Below, piece by piece: positions 56,904 through 64,000 of a stretch of 64,000 bases of DNA (position 1 is its first letter; each line of letters begins with the position of its first letter). A model generated the notes under the pieces. The model saw only the letters and a list, made by a program, of their open reading frames with translations, ran no database searches and was not told the DNA's origin. The stretch covers positions 186,001-250,000 of the forward strand of contig DIDS01000014.1 of the NCBI GenBank assembly GCA_002418265.1, given 5' to 3'. The position numbers were made by a program, and so were the translations under genes. This DNA comes from Acidimicrobiia bacterium UBA5794. GTDB lineage: Bacteria; Actinomycetota; Acidimicrobiia; Spongiisociales; UBA5794.

Positions 56904-58970
56904 ATGACCCGAACCCCTGACCCGAACCAAGCGGGATCGGCTGCTGCTGAGGCCCGCGCCCGAATGGTGGAGCGCCACCTTGTCGGGCGTGGGATGCTTG
57001 ATGACGGCGTGCTTCACGCCATGAGGACCGTTCCACGGGAACGGTTCATCCCCGCCGACCTTGCCGAGTTTGCCTACGAAGACCATCCCCTTCCCATCGC
57101 GGAGGGTCAGACCATCTCACAGCCCTACATCGTGGCGCTCATGGCGCAGGCGGCACAGATCGGCCCTCACGATCGGGTGCTGGAGGTCGGTGCCGGATCG
57201 GGATACGGAGCAGCAGTCCTGAGCAGGATCGCTGCAGAAGTGTGGACGATCGAACGCCACGAGGCACTCGCCGACGGCGCCCACCGGGTACTTGAGGAAC
57301 TCGCCTACGATAACGCGCACGTCATCTGGGGCGACGGCACCCTCGGCTATCCCGAAGCAGGCCCGTTCGACGCCATCGTGGTGACTGCCGGTGGACCACG
57401 CATACCCGAGGCGCTCTTGGAACAGCTTGCTGACGGTGGACGCCTCGTGATCCCTGTGGGGCCCGAGACTCGCGGCCAGCAGCTCATCCGGGTGCGCCGT
57501 GATGGAGACACCTTCAGCGAAGAAGACCTCGGGGCCGTGCGCTTCGTCCCCCTGGTGGGAACCCAGGGTTGGGCAGATCCGAAGCCTCATGTGACTGCTG
57601 GGGCCATGCCGAGCCCGCTGTCCAACCCGGGCCCGGCCCCGATCGTGATGGCCCCGTCACTGCATCCCCGCCTTGGGGTCAGTGCCCTGATTGCTGAGGT
57701 GGCCGAACCGTTTCCGTCGATCGCTGAAGCCGAGGTGGGTCCCCTGCTCGACCGCATCGGTGACTGCTCGGTGGTGCTTCTGGGTGAGGCGTCGCACGGG
57801 ACCTCAGAGTTCTACCGGATGCGGGCCCACATAACCCGCGAGCTCATCGAGCGAAAGGGCTTTACCGTGGTGGCCGTCGAGGCGGATTGGCCCGACGCTG
57901 CACGAATCGACGCGTGGGTACGCCACTACCCGCCAGCGGAGCCCGACTTCACCGCCTTTAGCCGCTTCCCCACATGGATGTGGCGCAACCGGGAGGTGGA
58001 TGCATTCATCGACTGGCTTGCCGACCACAACGCCGACATTGAGGATCCGGAGCGCCAGGTCTCCTTTGCCGGACTCGACCTGTATTCCATGTTCACATCG
58101 CGTGACGCCGTGCTCGGTTATCTCGATCGTGTTGACCCCGATGCCGCAGCGGTGGCCAGGGCCCGATACGGGTGCCTCACGCCGTGGGAGCACGACCCCG
58201 CCCGCTACGGTCGGGCCGTTGTGACCGGCCAGTTCGCTGGCTGTGAAACAGCCGTGGTGGAGACCCTGACGGATCTGCTCCGCCAACATGTCGACTACGC
58301 GTCCCGAAACGGCGATATGTTCCTCGACGCGACACAAAACGCGTTGGTCGTTGCAAACGCCGAACGCTATTACCGCGCCATGTACCAGGGTTCGGTGCAG
58401 TCGTGGAACCTGCGGGACCAGCACATGTTTGAGAGCCTCCAGGCAGTGAAAGCCCACCGAGGGCTCGGAACCAAGGTGGTCGTGTGGGCCCACAACTCCC
58501 ATGTGGGTGATGCTTCTGCAACCGAGATGGGGGCACAAGGCGAACACAACATCGGGATGCTGTGCCGAAACGAGTACGGTGACGATGCCTTCCTGGTCGG
58601 CTTCGGAACCGACCGCGGCACGGTCGCCGCGGCATCCCAGTGGGGCGGCCCGATGGAGTACAAGACGATTCGGCCTTCGCATGCCCGGAGTTACGAACGA
58701 ATCTGTCACGACTCGGCGGTGCCAGCCTTCCTGTTGCACCTTCGTGACCCCGTGCGAGACGAAGTGCGCGACGAACTCATGCCACCTCGACTGGAACGTG
58801 CCATCGGGGTGATCTACCGACCCGAGACCGAACTCGAGAGCCACTACTTCCAAGCCATACTCCCCCAACAGTTCGACGAGTACATCTGGTTCGACGAAAC
58901 CACCGCCGTCACACCCCTTCCCGTTCGCGAACTGGTCGGGGTACACGACGCCCACCCGTTCCGGCTCTGA
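56904..58970 (+). CDS. Protein-isoaspartate methyltransferase fused to erythromycin-esterase domain
   Basis: A 688-aa two-domain protein. Residues about 15-215 are PIMT (PCMT): RTVPRERFIP, ISQPYIVALM and the SAM site VLEVGAGSGYGAAVL (92-106). Residues about 285-680 are an erythromycin-esterase-like domain: LLGEASHGTSEFYRMRAHI, VAVEADWPDAARI, VVVWAHNSHVGDAS. PIMT repairs isoaspartyl damage; Ere-type enzymes hydrolyse lactones, but most homologues outside resistance islands have unknown substrates. The linker is Pro-rich. The gene stands alone and is cytosolic. Confidence 0.9.
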   Translation: MTRTPDPNQAGSAAAEARARMVERHLVGRGMLDDGVLHAMRTVPRERFIPADLAEFAYEDHPLPIAEGQTISQPYIVALMAQAAQIGPHDRVLEVGAGSGYGAAVLSRIAAEVWTIERHEALADGAHRVLEELAYDNAHVIWGDGTLGYPEAGPFDAIVVTAGGPRIPEALLEQLADGGRLVIPVGPETRGQQLIRVRRDGDTFSEEDLGAVRFVPLVGTQGWADPKPHVTAGAMPSPLSNPGPAPIVMAPSLHPRLGVSALIAEVAEPFPSIAEAEVGPLLDRIGDCSVVLLGEASHGTSEFYRMRAHITRELIERKGFTVVAVEADWPDAARIDAWVRHYPPAEPDFTAFSRFPTWMWRNREVDAFIDWLADHNADIEDPERQVSFAGLDLYSMFTSRDAVLGYLDRVDPDAAAVARARYGCLTPWEHDPARYGRAVVTGQFAGCETAVVETLTDLLRQHVDYASRNGDMFLDATQNALVVANAERYYRAMYQGSVQSWNLRDQHMFESLQAVKAHRGLGTKVVVWAHNSHVGDASATEMGAQGEHNIGMLCRNEYGDDAFLVGFGTDRGTVAAASQWGGPMEYKTIRPSHARSYERICHDSAVPAFLLHLRDPVRDEVRDELMPPRLERAIGVIYRPETELESHYFQAILPQQFDEYIWFDETTAVTPLPVRELVGVHDAHPFRL

Positions 58971-59024
58971 ACTGCACGCTCCAACACGTGTCCACGCCCA
59001 AGGGGAGATACTCGGATTTCGTGA

Positions 59025-59186
59025 CGGTTCTCTGGATCAGCCCCAGGAGCTACTCAACCTGTTGATCAGACATGTTCACGCCTTCAAGTAGCGGCCGAGC
59101 TTGGGGAGCTTCGCAAGGACCCCGCTGCGTGGGAGGCCTACGTTTCTGAAACGGATGCAACGTCGGTGACCGATGGCATCGGTTGA
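59025..59186 (+). pseudogene. 5'-truncated antitoxin remnant
   Basis: This frame, open from after a stop at 59022-59024, ends with LGELRKDPAAWEAYVSETDA and a TGA at 59184-59186, which lies 14 bp inside the MazF gene. That C-terminus resembles antitoxins of MazE type, with DPxAW as in the tail seen at 1418-1657. It has no ATG, GTG or TTG start in frame and no DNA-binding N-terminus. It appears to be what is left of the MazF partner gene. Confidence 0.45.
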
Positions 59187-59511
59187 CAACCTCTGGCTCG
59201 TCGATTTTGGCGAGCCGTATCCGGGGGAACCGGTAGCGCATCGACCAGCACTCGTGATCGGTCCCCCAGACACGTTCGGGGCGGGCTTCCCCTTCGTGAT
59301 CGTGACCCCGCTCACAATCACCCCTCGGGGCCTGTCACTTCACGTTGAGGTGGAGGCAACCCAAGACACGGGTATCGACCACACCAGCTATGTCCAATGT
59401 GAGCTGATCCGGTCAATCAACCGAAAGCGTCTTGTCCGTCGACTCGGCAGCATCGGCCCCGACGCAAGCAGCCAGGTCGCCACGATCATCAAGACGCTGT
59501 TGAATTACTGA
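59173..59511 (+). CDS. MazF/PemK-family toxin without intact antitoxin
   Basis: A 112-aa protein. It has NLWLVDFGEPYPGEPVAHRP, RPALVIGPPD, VTPLTITPRG and SYVQCELIRSINRKRLVRRL, typical of the PemK/MazF fold, though with a different loop from the first copy at 1092-1421. Upstream, only the tail of an antitoxin-like frame remains. Without its antitoxin it may be inactive, or be neutralised by an unlinked protein. Confidence 0.82.
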   Translation: MASVDNLWLVDFGEPYPGEPVAHRPALVIGPPDTFGAGFPFVIVTPLTITPRGLSLHVEVEATQDTGIDHTSYVQCELIRSINRKRLVRRLGSIGPDASSQVATIIKTLLNY

Positions 59512-59540
59512 TCAACGTTGCAGCATTGAGCGGAATCGAA

Positions 59541-60218
59541 TCAGCCGAGAAGCTTGCTGACGCCGTCTCCGATGAGTTTGGCTCCGATCAACACGAACAG
59601 CACGGACATGATTGCTGGGTTGTGGATTGCCATCCAGTGACGTAGATCGTTCAGGATGTTGACGGCGTTCGTGCCGGCGAGCAGATAGATGGCGATGGGG
59701 AGTGCGATCCCGATCGTTCCGAGCACGACGAACACACCAAGTACCGCGAAAGAACTGCCGGTCGACAGTCCCGCGGCGCCGATTGCTGCTGCTGCTGCAA
59801 CGGTGAGTGCCAGGTTCTTGGGATTGACGGCGGCGAGGATGAAGCCGATGCCGAGACACTTTCCGAAACCGAATTGGTCGATCGCTGCCATCCATTTGGG
59901 CATGGGTGGTTCGACACCGTCTTTGGGTCTCCCAAGAAACCCTTTGATGCCAAGGAGAATCAACACCACACCAAGGGCGAGAATCAACCAACCCACCCAC
60001 GTTGCTGGTCCGTCATCGGTGCTGGCTCCTGCGGGGTCTGCGACCAGGAGAACGACCGTCCCGACAATGCCGAGCCCAACAAGCCAGCCGATCAGGAATC
60101 CGAAAGCCTTGCCCTTCCCCTTGGTGGTGCTCAACAACAACACCACGGCGATGATCGGGATAGGGCTGATGGCAACAGCGATGGCTTCAGGGAGTATGTC
60201 GCCTATCACCGATCCCAT
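59541..60218 (-). CDS. GAP/Sap-family membrane protein
   Basis: A 225-aa membrane protein with about six helices. It matches the GAP family (Sap, sulpholipid-addressing type, in the LysE superfamily): DILPEAIAVAISPIPIIAVV, GFLIGWLVGLGIVGTV, GFILAAVNPKNLALTVAAAA. In mycobacteria Sap helps move a lipid across the membrane. Here the partner lipid is unknown. It is divergent from a K+ channel gene and converges with MazF. Confidence 0.88.
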   Translation of the reverse strand: MGSVIGDILPEAIAVAISPIPIIAVVLLLSTTKGKGKAFGFLIGWLVGLGIVGTVVLLVADPAGASTDDGPATWVGWLILALGVVLILLGIKGFLGRPKDGVEPPMPKWMAAIDQFGFGKCLGIGFILAAVNPKNLALTVAAAAAIGAAGLSTGSSFAVLGVFVVLGTIGIALPIAIYLLAGTNAVNILNDLRHWMAIHNPAIMSVLFVLIGAKLIGDGVSKLLG

Positions 60219-60421
60219 GTCGAACCATCCTTCGCGGTTGCTGTGAGCCCTCTGATCTGGGGCCGCTCATTCGACACGCTAGCGCCTGGCGAGCATCCCG
60301 ATGGGCCACCTTCATTCCTTGAGTGCCCGGCTGAACAGGCACGCAACATCATGCGGGCGACTCACAGACCTCGGTACACCTGATCCGGACGACGAAATCC
60401 TCCACGGCTAGCATCCAGGCG

Positions 60422-61489
60422 ATGTGGCGACGGTTCGGATCCCTCTTTGACTCACCATTTCTTCGACGTGTCAAGTGGCATTTGAAGCGTGTGAGCGGAA
60501 AGGTCGACCGCCGGTTCTTCTTGTCGCTGTTCGCTTTTCTCGTCGTCTTCCTCGGCATTTCGGCCACGATCGTGTGGCTCACCGAGACGGATCAGACGCT
60601 CGCCGAGCTCTGGCGGTCGTGGTATTGGGCGGGAGCCACCGTTCTTGGTCTCGGTACCGGGGATCTGGTGGGACGCCCCATCGGATGGTTCATGAGTTGG
60701 GTTCTTGGAGTCTTCGGAGTCGCAATCGTCGCACTCTTGACCGGAGCCCTTGTTGGGTTCGTCATCGATTTCCTCTTGAAGGAGGGACAAGGAATGGGAG
60801 CAGCAGGCTATCGAGACCACATCGTCGTGTGTGGTTGGAACTCGACCGCACGAGACCTGGTCGCCGAGTTGGCTGGTGACGAGTACGCGACCAAGCTCGT
60901 GCTCCTCCACGACTCGGAACGCAATCCGGCGGACGACTCCGTCTATTTCGTTCGGGGTGACACCACCAACGAGGAGGACCTCAAACGGGCAGGGATCGAA
61001 ACGGCCGCATCGGCGATCATCTGCCCCTCGGATGGGTCCGGGGAAGCCGACATGCGCTCCATCCTTACCGTGCTCGCCATCGAGACAATGGCGCCACAGG
61101 TCCGCACGGTGGTCGAGGTGAACAACCCGAACCACGTGACACACTTTGAACGTGCCAACGTCGACGAGGTCATGGTGACGTCAAAACTTGCGTCGCACCT
61201 GCTGGCGAGAACGGCGCTGTACCCGGGTCTGTCTGCACTTGTCGTCGACATTGTCTCTGGCGGGGAAGGTTCAGAGCTGTACCGGGTAGCCCTGCCCGAG
61301 GGGGGTGTCGGGATGTCGATCGATAGCGTCGCGGCGCTGCTGCGTTCACGCCACCGGGCCACACTCCTCGCCGTCAGCCGAGACGGCGTGACACACACCA
61401 ATCCGGGAGAAGGATTCCTGATCGAAGAAGGCGACGCCCTCATCGTGATCGCCGAAACCCTCGGAGATCTCGAACCGCTCCACGATTGA
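60422..61489 (+). CDS. Two-helix potassium channel with RCK (TrkA) domain
   Basis: A 355-aa channel. Helices at about 35-58 and 88-112 flank the pore loop with filter VLGLGTGDLVG; the usual TVGYGD is GTGD, so selectivity may differ. Residues about 130-240 are TrkA_N (RDHIVVCGWNSTARDLVAEL), and the rest is TrkA_C-like (EGGVGMSIDSVAALL). RCK domains bind nucleotides or Ca2+ to gate the pore. It belongs to the MthK-like, Kch-related group. Divergent from the GAP gene. Confidence 0.88.
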   Translation: MWRRFGSLFDSPFLRRVKWHLKRVSGKVDRRFFLSLFAFLVVFLGISATIVWLTETDQTLAELWRSWYWAGATVLGLGTGDLVGRPIGWFMSWVLGVFGVAIVALLTGALVGFVIDFLLKEGQGMGAAGYRDHIVVCGWNSTARDLVAELAGDEYATKLVLLHDSERNPADDSVYFVRGDTTNEEDLKRAGIETAASAIICPSDGSGEADMRSILTVLAIETMAPQVRTVVEVNNPNHVTHFERANVDEVMVTSKLASHLLARTALYPGLSALVVDIVSGGEGSELYRVALPEGGVGMSIDSVAALLRSRHRATLLAVSRDGVTHTNPGEGFLIEEGDALIVIAETLGDLEPLHD

Positions 61490-61570
61490 TCAAGAGTCCA
61501 GCTCGCTGGGTGCAGCCCTCAGGTTCCGTGGGCCCACCTCTCGACCGCGTCAGGGATGATCCAGCACGAA

Positions 61571-62095
61571 TCAGACACATGGCACAGGACCAACGTCATC
61601 GCCGAACGTCGAAGCGACGTCTCGACTTCGGGCGAAAAGCCGAAGGCTGTCGGCTGGCCATCGTACGAAGTCGAATTGCTCGTAGTATTCGGCCGCTCTC
61701 TCGTCCAGAGCATCGACCACGATCAGCGCTATGCCGATACTGGCAGAAGCGGCGAGGATGCGCTGGACCGCGTCGGCAAGCAACCGCTGGCCGAGCTTCT
61801 GGTGCTGATAATCCAGAGCAATTGCCAATTTGTCGATGAGGACAGCTGGGATCGGGAAATCGCGCTTCTGACCCTTTGCGAGATGCTGAGGGGCCTCGCC
61901 GCTGTCCACAGAATGGCTCGACAGTGCGTAGTACCCGATGATCGTCTCGTCATTGTCGGTCAACACGAACGTTTGAGCCGAGCCACGCTTCTGAGCTTGT
62001 CCAGCCGTCTTGGCCAACCATTCGTTGAGGTGGGGAACCCCACAGTCGAAGTCACCTCTATTGTGTCGAGAGGTGTCGAGGGTTTCGACTATCAC
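61571..62095 (-). CDS. GNAT-family toxin (TacT-like)
   Basis: A 174-aa acetyltransferase from GTG 62095; the frame opens at 62170. FDCGVPHLNEWLAKTAG is the conserved start of TacT/AtaT toxins, with ARK-like acyl-CoA site in IDKLAIALDYQHQKLGQRLL and YYEQFDFVRWP near the end. TacT toxins acetylate the amino acid on charged tRNA and stop translation. Its start overlaps the DUF1778 antitoxin stop (GTGA). Confidence 0.88.
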   Translation of the reverse strand: MIVETLDTSRHNRGDFDCGVPHLNEWLAKTAGQAQKRGSAQTFVLTDNDETIIGYYALSSHSVDSGEAPQHLAKGQKRDFPIPAVLIDKLAIALDYQHQKLGQRLLADAVQRILAASASIGIALIVVDALDERAAEYYEQFDFVRWPADSLRLFARSRDVASTFGDDVGPVPCV

Positions 62096-62409
62096 TTCAC
62101 GATCGGGAATGGCTCGGCCTCTGCCAGCCTCTTCATCCCTGGGAGAACGTGAGCGGGCTCGTTCATCCATGCCGCAAAGCGATCGGCAATGTCGGCATTG
62201 AGGCGCGTTACCTGCTCAGAAGCAAGCACATTGGCCGCTCTCTCTACAGCCGGTACAAGGATGAACTCAGACACAGACGTTCCCGTTACACGGGCGGCTT
62301 GCTGAATGATGTCCCGCTGGTGGACAGACACTCGTATACCAATTCTTGCAGTCTTCTCGTAATCCTCGGCGTCGGTCGAACCAGAAAGCCCTTCGGCTGA
62401 AGTAGCCAT
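62092..62409 (-). CDS. DUF1778 antitoxin (TacA-like)
   Basis: A 105-aa protein from ATG 62409, which has AAGGAGAG about 7 bases upstream; the frame opens at 62445. RIGIRVSVHQRDIIQQAARV, followed by SVSEFILVPAVERA, is the DUF1778 ribbon-helix-helix domain. The C-terminal helix (FAAWMNEPAHVLPGMKRLAE) wraps the GNAT toxin in known pairs. A 23-bp palindrome over the ribosome-binding region provides an autoregulatory site. Confidence 0.88.
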   Translation of the reverse strand: MATSAEGLSGSTDAEDYEKTARIGIRVSVHQRDIIQQAARVTGTSVSEFILVPAVERAANVLASEQVTRLNADIADRFAAWMNEPAHVLPGMKRLAEAEPFPIVK

Positions 62410-62421
62410 CGCATCTCTCCT

Positions 62422-62444
62422 TGTATGTACATAATGTACGTACA
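62422..62444. promoter_or_regulatory. 23-bp palindrome before DUF1778/GNAT operon
   Basis: TGTATGTACAT-A-ATGTACGTACA matches its inverse at 10 of 11 positions per arm, with a single central base. It lies 13 bp before ATG 62409. The TGTAC core is repeated in each arm. A likely operator for the RHH antitoxin or toxin-antitoxin complex. Confidence 0.7.
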
Positions 62445-62519
62445 CGACGGTACCTGTGTCAACGATGCAATCTGGATCTCAGAACATCATCCGCAACCAG
62501 CAGCTACCGAAGCAGACTC

Positions 62520-63416
62520 TCAGACATGCAGCCAAGGTGAGCGGCGATCAACGGACTTATTCGACGGATGTTCACCGGGATCTCCTGCCGATCTTTCAAA
62601 GGAATCGACGATTTCGCCCACGACAGGCAGGACATCGTCAGCTGGCCCATCGACGAAGGTGCCGCCCGAATCGCACGCAAGGTGCCGGAGGGCATTGTCG
62701 TGAGGGTTGATGTCGATGAGGACCGCACGTGCCTTGGCCGCAATGCCAGCAAGGCGTGTGGCGAGGGGCACGCCACCGGATGTCCCGACCGTGATGCACA
62801 GCGACGCGTGCGCCGCGGCACGTTCCGCAGACCTCATCCTGAAGTGCTTTTCGTCGTAGAACTCGTCGAACCACAGGAGGTGTGGTCGGGTCACGAATCC
62901 GCACTTCGGACAGACGAGGAGCTCTCGGTGCTCGTCACCAATGTCGTCGCCATCGATCCAGTCGTCGAACTCGCAAGGAATCGGGACCACACCGTCGCAT
63001 CCTGCTGAGCAACGCATCCCGTCGACATGTCCGTGGACTTCGATGGTGCGTTCCGGGGTGTTTCCGGCCCGGAGGTGGAGGCGGTCTATGTTCTGGGTGA
63101 CGAGCGTCATGCGTTCGCCAAGGCGTTTCTCAAGATCAGCTACCGCGTGGTGTGCATCGTTGGGTGATGCCCTGTGGACTTCGGTTCGCCGTGCCAGATG
63201 CCACGCCCAACTCTTTTCCGGCTTCCTGAAGAAGAACGCTGCGGTGGCCCTAGCCATTGCTGTGGATCCCTCTTCGGTCCACAGACCTCCATCGCCCCGG
63301 TAGGTGCGCAGACCGCTCGCAATGGAGATGCCTGCACCGGTGACGATCACCACGTTGCCGCCACGTTCGATCCCTCGTGCCACGGCTTCGTGGAGTCCAG
63401 CTGGGCTGTTCACCAT
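62520..63416 (-). CDS. Sir2-family NAD-dependent deacylase (sirtuin)
   Basis: A 298-aa sirtuin. It shows GAGISIASGL (NAD site), TQNIDRLH, the catalytic His in VHGHVDG, and four zinc cysteines (CSAGC and CPKCG), followed by PHLLWFDEFYDE. The fold removes acyl groups from protein lysines using NAD, releasing nicotinamide. The active-site ALLWF-like region (RPHLLWFDE) fits the bacterial class. Its start overlaps the M28 peptidase stop (7 bp, or 4 bp if GTG 63413 is used). Confidence 0.92.
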   Translation of the reverse strand: MVNSPAGLHEAVARGIERGGNVVIVTGAGISIASGLRTYRGDGGLWTEEGSTAMARATAAFFFRKPEKSWAWHLARRTEVHRASPNDAHHAVADLEKRLGERMTLVTQNIDRLHLRAGNTPERTIEVHGHVDGMRCSAGCDGVVPIPCEFDDWIDGDDIGDEHRELLVCPKCGFVTRPHLLWFDEFYDEKHFRMRSAERAAAHASLCITVGTSGGVPLATRLAGIAAKARAVLIDINPHDNALRHLACDSGGTFVDGPADDVLPVVGEIVDSFERSAGDPGEHPSNKSVDRRSPWLHV

Positions 63417-64000
63417 GGGCGTTTGTCCAGGAGTCCGTCATCGATGGCGAGGAAGATGCGACGAACGATCTGCCAATCCCGCTCGTTGAGTCCCGTTGCT
63501 GATTGCTTGTCCGCCAAGGTTGCAAGGAGCTGCGGTGCCTGTTGCGCCAACCGTGCGCTCGGTGGCAGTGTGGGGAGCAGGGCGCGGATGGTCTCAAGCG
63601 TCATTCCGTGACCCTGTCCGTCCGGTTCGTAGACGAATGGTTCGATGGGTGCGTTCGCCGCCACGGTCACAACACCCGTGAGATGCTCGACAAGGGCAGC
63701 CATCTTGGGGAAGTCGAGGCTTTTGGGCGTGTCGCTCGTGGCGTGATAGTGCTCGTTGCGACCGTTGTTGTAGAACAGAAACGGAACCCCAGCATCCTGG
63801 AACCCGGCGTAGTCGCTCAACTGGTCGATGAGATCGACATCAAGCCTTCTCGGGAACACACCAGGCACGGCAGGTACGTGTGCCAGAACCTCGCTCACCT
63901 GTGGGCACTTTTCCGCCCCCAGAACAAGTACCGTGTCGGCGATCTCAGACTCAGCACCATCTCCGATGGCGTGGCCGATCATGTCGAGACAGATCATCAG
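63410..64000 (-). CDS. M28-family peptidase, 3' part (cut by window edge)
   Basis: The 3' end of a zinc aminopeptidase-like gene; its start lies beyond the window. Visible are LDMIGH, the acidic residues of DLIDQLSDYAGFQ, GVPFLFYNNGRNEHYHATSD (with the His ligand in HYH) and DTPKSLDF. About 195 codons are present, followed by a helical tail after position 130 that is not part of the M28 core. Members cleave amino-terminal residues, mostly outside the cell. It is translationally coupled to the sirtuin gene. Confidence 0.85.
   Translation of the reverse strand: MMICLDMIGHAIGDGAESEIADTVLVLGAEKCPQVSEVLAHVPAVPGVFPRRLDVDLIDQLSDYAGFQDAGVPFLFYNNGRNEHYHATSDTPKSLDFPKMAALVEHLTGVVTVAANAPIEPFVYEPDGQGHGMTLETIRALLPTLPPSARLAQQAPQLLATLADKQSATGLNERDWQIVRRIFLAIDDGLLDKRPW

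Noticed and set aside
61528..61537. GTGGGCCCAC palindrome between convergent genes
   Set aside because: A short GC palindrome is expected by chance in this composition and has no loop for a terminator.

Overview
The window reads as chromosomal DNA of a high-GC Gram-positive bacterium, most likely an uncultured actinobacterium of the Acidimicrobiia type. That placement is inferred from GC-rich coding sequence, frequent GTG starts, many 1-7 bp stop/start overlaps (ATGA, GTGA, TGATG), an F420-type luciferase-like oxidoreductase, a Sap/GAP-family membrane protein, an MMPL transporter, bacterial sucrase/ferredoxin-like protein and many Sec lipoproteins. I saw no rRNA or tRNA gene, CRISPR array, insertion sequence or phage genes.

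Layout. 1-7 kb: membrane protein, VOC protein, a MazEF-type toxin-antitoxin pair, a K+ channel, a class III PLP enzyme coupled to an APH-fold kinase (hydroxylysine/ethanolamine-phosphate type), a DsbA-like protein and an AT-richer HicA-like gene pair. 7-15 kb: a heavy-metal P-type ATPase, phosphoribosyltransferase, pirin, hydrolase and a TetR/MMPL divergent pair around a 34-bp palindrome. 15-21.4 kb: a three-gene secreted operon (Ig-like membrane protein, 961-aa lipoprotein, GH5-like glycosidase with a discoidin-like domain). 21.6-27.6 kb: DUF2157 protein, two ECF sigma/partner operons, paralogous membrane modules and a Cu/Zn-SOD-like secreted protein. 28-31 kb: a run of small proteins with near-perfect Shine-Dalgarno sites (DUF1858, CC-motif peptide, ArsR-type regulator, 76-aa protein, 57-aa membrane peptide, PRC-barrel protein). 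31-34 kb: ECF sigma factor, CYTH protein and CYTH-Ppx polyphosphatase fusion, followed by 148-bp tandem repeats.

34-43 kb: ABC transporter operon, glutamate dehydrogenase, AhpD-like protein, VOC, F420-type oxidoreductase, universal stress protein, metallo-hydrolase, SRPBCC, DUF2200 and an RHH/PIN toxin-antitoxin pair. 43-48.7 kb: HtrA-like lipoprotein, then a minus-strand run of dienelactone hydrolase, YdeI/OmdA-like protein, an acidic 8-residue-repeat protein (DSSDSDGA), a JmjC/cupin 2-oxoglutarate oxygenase and a thioredoxin-fold [2Fe-2S] protein. 48.8-53.5 kb: stress protein, Zn alcohol dehydrogenase, two more PIN modules and a double-DUF4352 lipoprotein. 53.6-64 kb: a 1054-aa lipoprotein with HExxH and VWD regions, a PIMT-erythromycin-esterase fusion, a MazF with a beheaded antitoxin, GAP protein, RCK K+ channel, a DUF1778/GNAT pair, a sirtuin and a truncated M28 peptidase.

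The best candidate for an undescribed system is 45.1-47.7 kb: a leader-like N-terminus plus a perfectly periodic Asp/Ser/Gly repeat, followed directly by a putative protein hydroxylase and a redox Fe-S protein whose genes overlap. This would fit a ribosomally made, post-translationally hydroxylated acidic repeat protein. That function is inference; the gene order, repeat and catalytic motifs are seen directly.
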